Shown one piece after another: positions 44,845 to 55,059 of a stretch of 64,000 nt of DNA. Under the pieces are notes generated by a model. The model searched no databases. It saw only the letters and a program-made list of their open reading frames with translations, and was not told the DNA's origin. A program made the position numbers and the translations under genes. Positions within the stretch are counted from its first letter, which is position 1; every line of letters starts with the position of its first letter. The stretch comes from Micropterix aruncella (Eukaryota > Arthropoda > Insecta > Lepidoptera > Micropterigidae). The stretch covers positions 41,397,964 to 41,461,963 of the forward strand of contig OX155951.1 of assembly GCA_944548615.1 (NCBI GenBank), written 5' to 3'.

Positions 44845-45785
44845 TTGTGTCCTTAAAATTTAATAATGTTGTATATACTATATTGAATCAGCTTTATTTT
44901 CCCTGAATAATAATATATTTTTAAAAAACAGCTCGTTTTAAAAAAATATATATTAAATACAAAAAATATAATAATATGAAGGGATACATATTTGACGTTA
45001 TAATGTGTATGATAATACGAGAAACGCAAGAGTATCGGAAACATGTTTAATTGACTCGTGTTCTAGTCATTAACTTACCATGTATCTACTTAAGTATTTA
45101 CTGTCTTGCCGTATTCAAAGAGTCAATACCAGCTAATTAACTATAATTACTAAATCTTTTTACTAAATGAGACCGTCGCGAATAGTATAAACTCCGAAGA
45201 CGTCCTTATTGTAACTTTGCAAACTAGATAATGTCAAATTTGTTTTCCAATTTGGCTGTGCCAGGGAAGGGGTATACTATGTATGTATGCCTACCTAGGT
45301 GACTGCGGCAGCTCGGCAAGTCGGCTCGCTCGCGGATTTTCAATACAATAGCGGGAAATTGTTTTCATCGTGCCTCCGGGCGACTTTATGATCCGTTTTA
45401 CGACTCCACTTTATCGATGAGTGGCCAAAGTAAACCCATCTTTTACGGTTAATTCAAATCAATGCGGCTGACGTTCATCGCCTGTCTAAAAGGGTTGTAT
45501 TTATTTATAGAAGCATTTGGATTTTATTGTGCTACGTTTAATTTAATTTTATTTATTTTGGGTAAACAGACATCCATTATTTATAAAATATTTGTTAACA
45601 ATTAATGTTAAGTTAAGAAGATCCAAACAGTGACAATTAAGCTTATTTACTAAATGTGTCCCCAAGGTTATATAGTTTACGTTGTATTATACGGTATGAG
45701 TATGTCTTAGTCTAAGTGTCGATGAGATCTTGGTCTATTTGTCGATGAACATTTCTCCTGGTAACCTCACGTAGACGAGGCAAGT
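44845..45785. other. Gene-free stretch with a LINE-like 3' end
   Basis: Mostly AT-rich. The segment 45,540-45,700 starts TTTATTTTATTTTGGGTAAA when read with its neighbours and resembles the reversed 3' end of family C (TTTATTTAGGTAAAAAACAG), so it is perhaps a distant relative. No gene recognised. Confidence 0.35.
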
Positions 45786-45789
45786 CGCA

Positions 45790-46095
45790 AAATATTAGCT
45801 AGTTTTCACTTTCTTCCTATGGACACAAAGAACTCTCTTTTACAGTCTCTCCTCTTACCTTATCTTGATATGCAGATGTGACTTATCTTGATTTGTCAGG
45901 GGAACAACTCTACAAACTTGAACGTTTGCAAAATGTATGCAAACGATTCATCTTCGGTATGCATAGGTATGAGGACTTGTCTGAATATAGGACACAGTTA
46001 AAGTGGTTGCTAGTACGCTAAAGGAGAAATGTTATGTACTTGCTCTCCTTTATCGTGTACTCTCCCAATCGCCACTATCCTATCATATTTTTTCT
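45790..46095 (+). pseudogene. LINE family X reverse-transcriptase C-terminal fragment
   Basis: Plus-strand frames read TKNSLLQSLLLPYLDMQM, then EQLYKLERLQNVCKRFIFGM, then YRTQLKWLLVR, interrupted by a frameshift and a stop. The second and third blocks match the minus-strand fragment at 25,550-25,690, so this is the same family in the opposite orientation. Confidence 0.75.
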
Positions 46096-46298
46096 TAATA
46101 TATTTTTATATTTAAATACAGATACTGTGTATCCTGGTGTACACTGTGTCGGAATGCACAGTTGAGGGATTGACGTTAAAACTTTCTAAATCTAATGTGC
46201 CACGAATAATTTAATTCATTAAATATCTGGCGTGATCTTCTGGACGTATTCATGTCGAAAAGATTAATTTTACGCAGTGCCTGTTATAATACGATAGC

Positions 46299-46556
46299 TT
46301 ACTGTGAGGTATGTAGATATGTATATAGTATTACAGGCATATTAAAACTAGATACAAAATGGTTTATCCATATAGTATCCATACCGTAAATTGCTTTAAC
46401 GAATGTCGTTTCAGAGCGCTGTTCGATGAAATCCGTTTCGTTCAATTTACGATTGCAGGTGTCTAAGATTCGTTTAACAACTGAGTTTCTTCCATGATTG
46501 TTGTTACACTTGTGTATGTGGAAGATAGGGGGTACTCTCGTGCGCAGTGAGGGCAT
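46299..46556 (-). pseudogene. Possible retroelement protein fragment
   Basis: The minus frame of 85 codons contains NNNHGRNSVVKRILDTCNRK followed by LNETDFIEQRSET. It is faintly like the region after the RT core in Penelope-like elements, but no catalytic motif is visible. I cannot exclude chance. Confidence 0.2.
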
Positions 46557-46659
46557 CCATAGGCAGATACGCGTTGCACGTTCAGGGAATCGACATTATT
46601 CATTTTTCATGCAACAGTGCTATATTTTGCCACAGTGCGCCTGTCGCGCAATCTGATCA

Positions 46660-46860
46660 AGTTGTATTTGTTTTAATAAATAATTCATTTATGTGTTTAT
46701 TTAGAATAATAGGCACACACATTGCTCTAACAAATACATTAATTATTACCAATGTTTTGACATTATTTCTTATTAGAGCACAATATTCTGTGTGTAGGTA
46801 ATCCGCATGCTAAATTAAATATTCTAATTTGCCGTTTACTTGATGATTCATTAAGAAAGT
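46660..46860 (-). mobile_element. LINE 3' end, family W, copy 2
   Basis: This aligns with 28,500-28,690 (TATTAGAGCACAATATTCTG, TAATCCGCATGC, TTTGCCGTTTA). The tail of copy 1 is not present here, so the copy is partial. Confidence 0.55.
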
Positions 46861-46869
46861 AATAATATA

Positions 46870-47155
46870 AAAACTATTATTATTAATTTTATTAACATTA
46901 TAAAAAAAACTAAAAATTAATGTTATGTTCATAGTGATAGAATTTAACGTAAAAGTAATAATAACGATTCAGCGGGACATTAAATTACAGAGAAATTAAA
47001 AATAGAGATTCATAAAAATTATCATAGGAAGTAAAATTTTAGGAAAGAACTAAGATAATTTCAGAATAAAACTGATAAAAATAAATTTCATGATTTTTAA
47101 TATTGTCTTAAAAACATACGGTAAATTATCAATCTATGTGTCTCTTAATTAGGTC
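46870..47155. other. AT-rich stretch
   Basis: No gene and no recognisable repeat. Confidence 0.35.
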
Positions 47156-47159
47156 CCAG

Positions 47160-47515
47160 ATCGAAACAAGTACTGCCTCAGTCGTCTGGATGGTGCGTTG
47201 GAATTTAACGCTCATACGAGTAATAAAGCTGCTGAGTCTATCCCGCTGTTAAAGAGTTTGTGCAGAAACATAACGCTTCCGCACTGTCTCCTCTTCTTAA
47301 AAGTAAAAATCTTAAATTAATTCCAACGATTCTCATAAGAGTAGAGAGCACCTGTTAGAACGTAATGTAGCAGTCTCTCCTCGTAAGTCTCCAGTCATAG
47401 GTGTTTACGATTATATAGGCGTTTATTTAATGAATTATTTATTACCCTTCCATTATTTTATATGGTATATAATACAAATAAATAAATAAACAAATAAATA
47501 AAACAACTTTAGATT
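47160..47515 (+). mobile_element. LINE-like 3' end with AAATA tail
   Basis: Two overlapping plus frames (FNAHTSNKAAESIP and, shifted, KEFVQKHNASALSPLLKSKN) are followed by an AT-rich segment and (AAATA)n from 47,475 to 47,505. The tail indicates a retroelement 3' end; the protein family is not recognised. Confidence 0.4.
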
Positions 47516-49480
47516 ACACATAGTCCATTAGCGCCAGAGCGGAAAATTCAATTGGGCACCGAGATAAAAGTGAACTTTCGGCCCGTGCGGCAGATTTATT
47601 GCACAGTGGCAAAAAGAGCATTTAAAACAACCGGGGGGCGAGTTAGTTGTCGAAAGTTTAGGGAGCCGTGAAAAGCGGCACAGTGCGGCGGCGGCGGTCG
47701 CGCCGGGAATTTTATTAAATGGCGACTTCAGGTCGACGACGACGCCCAACGCCCGCGACGACGCACAGTGTTCTATTTCATCGAGCTGAAAAAACTGAAA
47801 TTACACCGAAAACTGACATTACACCGCACACGATAGAGTTTTGAGGTTTTATTTTTAACTTGTTCAGTATACATCGTGCTTCTGACTTCAGAGATTTTCA
47901 GTACCTTCCTACTTAAAAAAATATTTAATTAATAATGTCTTTATTTTTTTTACTTATCAACATGTTTAATGTATTCTCGTGTATTTTTTAAAGCATTTAA
48001 CGACTCTATTTATATGGAATATCCCAAGCACAAGCTTTGCTTAGTTAGGCGACATCGGACAGAGGGCATCATTTAATAATTGAGTTTAGTTTCTTGCTGT
48101 GGTTTAAGTGGTTTAGTTATATGAATTTTATTTGATGTTCTAAATTGTAAATTGTAATATTTGTGAATTGCTTAGTAATTAAATTAAATATAATTTATTT
48201 GACTATTTGAAATTTAGACTATAGGTAACTCATATATTCCAAAGTTATTATATGTTCCAAAACTAAGTATTATTATGCTAATTTTTAAATTGCGATTTTT
48301 ATACCTCCTGTATGGAGAAAATATATTTTAATATCGAAACAGAAATCTTTGAAATCCGGACTTACTTAAAGCTCCTTTAGCGAGAAACAATACCGGATTT
48401 AATAACGTCAATTCTATTATGTCGCCTCAATTCCCCCCTAGTTTTGTTGATAGTTACCGTTAAATTATTCTTTCACTTTTAAATTAATTGTGTAGTGATA
48501 TAAAATTAGTTATATGTTGACGTAGTCATGTAAAAGTATAATTTCATAACAATGTATGTATTTATTATCAATATTTTGTTTCAGTATCGAATAAAATAAA
48601 AAAACTCTCTTCTTTTTACTGATACAAAGAAACATTGAACTACGTATGTAACTCGACCTTGATGAAAGAACAACATATAAATAATGAAAGGATGTGTCAC
48701 GTTTCGACTCATGGATTAATGTGTAAATATGAGGATGCCGATTTTATAATGGATTTATTACGACGAAACGCTGTGCGCCGAGGGGCCCCTACCACCTAAA
48801 GCGGAAACCTAACAGCGTCAGCAGTTTTTTTTTACAGAATCGTCATTACAGACGGTCTACTCCATTGTTTTTCGACACAACTCGACTTTTTGTCATCTCA
48901 TTTCGTTACTAAATTTCTATAGTTATCAAAGAGTATAGACAAAATATTGGCACCTTGAAAAGCAACCCAGAGTCAAAAAATCCACACCTACGGTGGCGAC
49001 CATCTAAAACTAAATACCTTTTCTAATAAGGAAAATATTTTTAACTCTTTGATGTTATGAATTCTGCGACGCTTCGCTTTGTATTGTGGAGTCGCTTCGA
49101 CGTGGTAGCCGCTTGGCGATATTAATGTTTAATACTATAAAGTGGAATTCTTAATCCGCGGATGGAAGAACAACGGAAGCGAAATCTGCATTTTTAATTC
49201 ATTTCAGTCGCACAAAGGCGGCAGCGCAGCCTTCGCAGATAAGTGAAGCCCAAAGTGACTGTAAATTTAGTTCCACTCTCCGCCCTGTCATTCTGTTCGG
49301 CGCCTTAATATTTCAACTGGTTTCCGATGTGGAGCAGCGCGGCCGGCCAGAATGCAAGGTGCCGGCGCGGCGGATGCATCTACTCCGCCACAGATTTGCC
49401 ACTATTCTAACAGACGTGTCACAAGCGTATATATAACTGTAATGTTAGTAATGGTTGTACCTTTGGTTGTACCTTTGTAT
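47516..49480. other. Gene-free stretch
   Basis: A GC-rich patch (47,620-47,765) lies within a minus frame of 73 codons with no domain. At 48,037-48,110 a family V motif (TTTGCTTAGTTAGGCGAC) recurs. The tail end carries GGTTGTACCTTTG twice (49,453 and 49,465). Confidence 0.35.
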
Positions 49481-49483
49481 TGT

Positions 49484-50480
49484 TACCTATAGAGCGGGGG
49501 TGGTTGTCTACCTTACGGCGACTGCTCTTGAAATGACCATTGGCCATCCGATCCCGGTTCAGAGTCGGGCAAAGGACGCCTTGGTCCGCGATAGATTCGG
49601 TTCACACCGTTTCACCGCTTCGTAAGGGAGAGGACCGCGCAAGCGACCTCGAACTCGGAACCAATCGAGAGACCGGAGAAATCTGGTCACAATTGGAAGC
49701 AAGGGCGCGAGGGTCGGCCCGCCAGGTAACACTCGCTATCTCGCGGTAAGGCGTTGGCTTCTTGCGGGTTGTGACGTAGCTGGATGTTGGATTTGTTCTG
49801 TCCAAAGTCTTCTACGTTCACTGCAGGGCGATAGAACGAGAAAATCGTTAAAACGTCCTGTGGTGACGGGCTCGCCCGTTGTAGTTGACACCGCAAGTTG
49901 TACCTTTGGGGGCTAATGGGCTCAGTGCAGTTGGGCCATTATGACCCATTTCGTTTTAGGGTCGGTCCAACTCACGGGTCAGCATCCATCCGGTAGTCTC
50001 CAAGTAGAAGTTCGAGACCGGGCAGGACTGTACCCGGTGGGTTAGTTTCCTTGGGAATCGTTCTTCGGGCGCTCCTGACGGCTTGGGCACCGTGCAGCAT
50101 TAGCCAATCGACCGTGCACTCCGACAGATAACCGTGGGAGTCGAGAAATGACTTCGTTTCCTATAACGGAGGTGGCGGGTTACCTAATGACAGCCGCTCT
50201 TAAAACGACCGATTGGCTACCCGATCCTGTGTGAATAGTCGGGCAGAGGATGCCTCAGTCCGCGATGATTCGAAGGAATCGCCGCTTACATTAAGGAGAG
50301 GATTGCGCAAGCGACCTCGAACCCGTAACCAGTCGGGAGGTCGGAGAAATCCGGCCAAAACTGATGGCACAGTATTTGGTATACTGTGCTGGTAGTAAGG
50401 GTGCGACGTTGGACCGCTGGGTACACATTCCCGGTATCTCGCCGTGAGGCTTTATATTCTTACGGGCGAGTTGGCGGAGT
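49484..50480 (+). repeat. Family R repeat, partial dimer
   Basis: Two head-to-tail units. Unit A (49,484-49,800) begins at TATAGAGCGGGGGTGGTTGT. Unit B (about 49,925-50,480) is longer and starts with a ~240-bp part missing from A (GACCCATTTCG, CTTCGGGCGCTCCTGACGG, GTGCACTCCGAC). Both contain GCGCAAGCGACCTCGAAC and GGTATCTCGC-GT-AGGC-type ends. The minus strand of 1-610 is a third copy. Divergence between units is roughly a quarter of positions by eye. Confidence 0.75.
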
Positions 50481-50594
50481 TAGTGAGTGAAATGCGAAAG
50501 TTTAAAATATGTAGCGCAATAAGAAGTCCACAATAGTACGGTGCGTTACACACTAGTACGGTAAGTCCACAATAGTAGTTTTAGGAAAAAAAAA

Positions 50595-50845
50595 TGGCGA
50601 TTTGTTGTTGCATTAGCTTATAGTTTAATTTGTTTTAAGTAAAACTTTTTGTTTTATGGTTCCATTAGTTGATTTTGTTGCTTGGTTTAATAAGTTATTA
50701 GTGTAATTTTGATTGTCATTTTCTCTTTGCTATTATTTATAATGTTTTGTAGTAATTAATGGTAATATAGGTTCTTTTTGTATTATGTATTATTTTCACA
50801 CAAATGTATATGATTGTTTTTACCTAAATTAAAAAAAATAAGCAA
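50595..50845 (+). mobile_element. 3' UTR fragment of a family C relative
   Basis: TTGTTGTTGCATTAG at 50,601 onward matches the end of ORF2 and the 3' UTR of the full-length LINE (reverse complement of 9,900 to 9,704). Further shared blocks are GTTTTGTAGTAATTAATGGT versus TTAAAATTAATGGTAATGTA and the terminal GTTTTTACCTAAAT before an A-rich tail. Divergence is high, so this is an older subfamily. Confidence 0.75.
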
Positions 50846-50849
50846 TAAT

Positions 50850-52055
50850 AACAAGTAAATAAATTGAACATTTACATATATTAAGTATAATGATATACAT
50901 ATAATGCAAATACAAGTGTTTCTTGCTTAAATACTTCGATTCGATAGATTTTGTTGTCAGGCAATGTCGAATTAAAAGGATTTTTTTAAATAACACTCTT
51001 TTTTTGTCTCCGCTAGCACCAACGCATGACGCATCTGGTGTATCGTATTATTATCTACATCTTTCTTGGTCTGTGACTGAAGGCGGGGGCGAGATTTTTC
51101 GCCCCCCAGCTAGAGCGCGTATGCTTTTTCAATTTCAGTCGAAATCGCTTGTGTTAGGACTGTTGTGTTTTCAAGTGAGATTACGTGCGGCGCTAGCTCC
51201 AGTTATTGCTCGCCTGTATCGTCGAAGCGGGAAACGAACTCGGGGCTTAACGTATTCAAAGCCCACTCTGCTGCTGCCTTAGATGCTATTCGCCTTTTAA
51301 AAAATGCATTATACTGCTGTTGTCTTCCGCGCGCGATTGAAGACTATCTTTAGATTGCGCTGCAGTGGAAGTACTCAGTTGCATCAGCGTCAAAAAGCTG
51401 CAAGATTAAGAATATAATAGAATTTGGTTGGGTTGTGTTGTTCTGCGATCTATTAATGAGGCATTGGGCCATTTCGGCATTGTTCGCTAATCTGACAACC
51501 AGACAAAGTTAACTCTGGGGCGGCGGTGTGGGGTCCGCTAATACCCCCGCAGTCAATGGGGTTGGAGGGTAGTCGGCGGGGGGAGACGGGTATTCGGTGG
51601 GCGTAATGTTCCCGGCGTCGCCGCAAACGGCCGCCATTAAGTCGCATAAAAGAAAACTGCCCGCGGGGCACGAACACTAATCACCGAAGGAACTATTCGC
51701 GAGGGGGGGGGGGGGCGCGTACGAAGGTGCGACCCGAGGGGGACATCCGCGTCCCGTATCCGAAAACGAATGACGGTTCTCCGGTTAACTGCCGCGACTT
51801 TCTTGGGACTGCTGCGCCGACACTTTTGTTGAGCCGTTTCAAAGTATACAAAGACAACATTATTGACATTCCATCTATGTGCTGGTACTAGAGGTGGTCT
51901 TCTTCTTCTTCTTGTGTCCCCTGGTGCTAACGACTGATGGTGTAGAGTATGCCTGATGACTCAGGACTATTGACGCCGTACGCGTGACGCTTCCTCCGCT
52001 ACAGCAACCAACTAACGCTCATATTCGGTGTTCCAAGTCATCATTGTTGCAGAGC
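50850..52055. other. Gene-free stretch with a G run
   Basis: A run of G at about 51,702-51,714 lies inside a GC-rich block (51,440-51,800). Frames at 50,923-51,282 and 51,453-51,677 have no domain. Confidence 0.35.
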
Positions 52056-52061
52056 AGGACT

Positions 52062-52477
52062 GTCTCTACTCTTTAATGTGATATTTCACAATAGACGGGT
52101 TTATTAAAATACGACAATCTCTTACAACCAACCCTACTATGAAGTATTTTTATCCATATGTGGGTGTAATATGTGTGGAAGTGTGTGTTTTGTTATTGCA
52201 TTCGATCGACATAATTAAAATGTGGTTAGGTCGTCTGATCTTCATTGTAAGGTTCCGGGTTTGTTTTCCGGCTGGGTAACCATTTTCAGTTGGGATAAAA
52301 TTACCGGAATTGCATTTCAATTCTGTCGATCTAGTACATTAACAAGCACACACTTACGCACATATTACACGTACACATACATACATATAAACACTTCATA
52401 GGATTGGTTGTAATAGACTGTCGTATTATAATAAACCCCTCCATTCTGAAACTTCGTAATAAAGAATAGAAACGAGA
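52062..52477. mobile_element. MITE family P, complete element
   Basis: About 150-bp terminal inverted repeats: left 52,062-52,215, right about 52,325-52,477 on the minus strand. They share CTCTTTA near the tip, GGGTTTATTA-AATACGAC, TACAACCAA-CCTA and GAAGT-TTTAT. The centre (52,215-52,320, containing TTTTATCCCAACTG on the minus strand) matches the copy at 9,530-9,640 in reverse orientation. No transposase frame. Superfamily unknown because no clean duplication could be defined. Confidence 0.75.
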
Positions 52478-52750
52478 AACAAGATACGTAGAGCAGTCGC
52501 ATCTTTCTCTCCTGTTTTTTTGCAACGATGATCGGCACTATTTCCGGTGGTTCTGAGGTCACAGCAGTATCTTCTGTCTATATTTCTGGCACTGTTCTTA
52601 TTTGGGGTTTTTCGACCGATGCTTCAAATATATTTGTTAAGGGCGGCTTTTTGAGTGCTTCATTTCTGACGCGTCCGTCCAATAGATTTTCTATTCTTTT
52701 TCGAGCCACTTTTTTAGGAGACGTTCTGATACATATGGCCCGTTCTAAGC

Positions 52751-53643
52751 CCAGGAAGGGTTTCGAAGCGGTCTAGGACAAGTGGGCGCGGCCAACTGGG
52801 CGCGGCCGACTGGGTGCTGCTAACTGGGCGCCGCCGACTGGGCGCTAGGCCAACTGGACGCAGGGACAACTGGGCGCGAGCCAAGTGGGCGCGGGACAGG
52901 TGGGCGCCAAAATTATATTATGCAATATATTTACATATTTTTTTATTGTGACTGACGAGAAATATTTTTATTGCTACATTATATAAAAATTAACTAATGG
53001 TGAAACATTAACTTCTTAGCTATACTGTGATACACCCGTTTCAGAGCTAGCGTTTATATGGGATTTAACATTTACATAATAAATACTTATTAAATTTAGT
53101 GAAAAATATCAAAAAATATCATAAAATGCAGAGCTTTATATTTATGGTCACGTATATATTTGACGTATATAGGTTGGCTGTTAAATAAATAAAAAAAAAA
53201 CGATCAATATTATGTATATCAACAGAGCATTAACTATTTCCAGTCTTGTAAATTATTTTAGTAAATGTATTTAACGGCTTTCATAGTATATATAATACTT
53301 TCTATATATTTTTTGATATTTTGCACTAAATTTATTATGTAAATGTTAAATCCCATGTAAAAGCTAGCTCTGAAACGAATGTATCACAGTATAGCTACGA
53401 AGGTAATGTTTCACCATTAGTTATTTTTTAAATAGTCAGTCAAAATAAATAAATATATACATATATTGCATAATATAATTTTGGCGCCCACCTGTCCCGC
53501 GCCCACTTGGCTCGCGCTCAGTTGTCCCTGCGCCCAGTTGGCCTGGCGTCCAGTCGGCGGCGCCCAGTTAGCAGCGCCCAGTCGGCCGCGCCCAGTTGGC
53601 CGCGCCCACTTATCCCATTCCGGTTTCGAAGACCTTTTCCTGG
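52751..53643. mobile_element. Foldback element with GC-rich motif arrays
   Basis: A large inverted repeat with arms of roughly 370 bp and a spacer at about 53,130-53,290. Each arm starts CCAGGAA and includes a TTCGAA palindrome. It then carries an array of about nine 14-16-bp units with consensus GCCAACTGGGCGC (left 52,776-52,908, right 53,483-53,616), followed by an AT-rich half with ACTAATGGTGAAACATTA and TTTCAGAGCTAGC. No transposase frame. The arms differ at a few percent to ten percent of positions by eye. The structure resembles foldback transposons; the family is unknown to me. Confidence 0.85.
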
Positions 53644-53649
53644 CCAGGG

Positions 53650-54985
53650 GTATCTTTCTTTATTTATTTAAAAAAGTTGTAGTAAAATGCTCATAAAACT
53701 AAATTGCCATGAAGTGTGGTCTTTAAAATGTGTAAAATCTGCATCCTATTTTTTGTTGTTGTATTACTGCGTCCCGGTACCCACACGAGAGTTACCATGT
53801 TTGTTAAAGACAGTTCAATGAGGATTCCAATGGTATCCCAGACTAGTTTGGATGTGATTCTCACTAGGGGTGGCCACACATGTAAACGATATCTCTTCTC
53901 TTTCTAATTCTCCAATCGACACTTCTTGCTGCGTTCGAAAAAAGGGATAGAAATGCAATCGCGATCGCTTGGATAGCGCAGGCCGCAGCTGCCCAAGCGC
54001 TGCGCCGTGACGTCACGCGAATGCGCCCACACGGCCATCCCATCGAGTAAACAGCCTTAAATCGCAGCCCCGCCGACACGGGGAGCGGCGCGGTAAATTT
54101 AAGTGCACCGTTTCCACCGGCGATATTTTCATCTATAGACAATTATTGCAGACGGTCGGGCGGCCGTATATTTTCATCACGTTGCTGACCTCCCTTGAAA
54201 CTGCCTCCGTCGTCGGACGGAAGCCGGGAGAAATACATTACTTCCGGGTGCATCCGCGCTCAAATCGAAAGCGCTCACCGGAACTATTATTATCGACGGG
54301 ATCTTTATGAATTATGCCGCAATTGGCGGATGCGAGGATTCATCGCGTCATACAGATTATTCATTCGGTTTCACGCCAATTCTAACTAAGGAGTGAAAAT
54401 GGGAATGGAAATTTAATATGGGAATTTCGCGATTCCCCTTCGATTTGCATAAAGTCGCCGTATTTTTTTCTTTCATGCATTCAGATCGCTCATTCATTCT
54501 TGAAAAAACTAAAAGAGGAAACATTCTCGTTCTTTTGACATTAATATAATATAAGAACAATGAAATCGATTCTTTGAATGAGATCCAGTACGAAATTAAT
54601 GTTTGTTTTATACCAAACTGGATGTATTTCTCTTCTTTGAAAGACTGTAACTAAATTCGAAAGTTTTAATTTACATCGAAGTGTTGTCGCTAAGGTATAG
54701 CGATCGTACCGACCCCTCGAGCACGTAACATCCATTTGGGGACATGTATGGCGGCCGCCTAACAATCCGTAACATCCGATTTTGGATATCGCGCTCGCCG
54801 CTGCGAAAAATGCAATTTACGATTCGAATCGTCGTACTTTAATGCTTTCTGACCGCGGGACGACATGGCCAAATAATCTTTCATTCGCCGGCCAACGACG
54901 ATAACATCGACCGCCGATTTAAAAACTCAGCATTAGACGTCAAAACAGCATTGTCGATCGGCCACCCCGCGGCGGCGTATAGTTC
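53650..54985. other. Gene-free stretch with GC-rich patches
   Basis: GC-rich block 53,960-54,120 holds a palindromic GTGACGTCAC site (54,007-54,016). A second GC-rich block lies at 54,780-54,985. No coding gene recognised. Confidence 0.4.
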
Positions 54986-55053
54986 CGCGACGTGTTTGTT
55001 TTGTGAAGTGTTTTGTGTATATAAGTGCAGTGTATACCGGATAAAAGTAAGTA
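54930..55053 (+). promoter_or_regulatory. Possible promoter and first-exon donor
   Basis: A GC-rich patch (CGGCCACCCCGCGGCGGCG) is followed by GTGTATATAAGTGCAG, a TATA-like string at 55,017-55,023, and a good splice donor AAAA|GTAAGTAA at 55,047-55,054. This could be a 5' non-coding exon of a host gene on the plus strand. Nothing else supports it. Confidence 0.2.
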
Positions 55054-55059
55054 ATTTCC

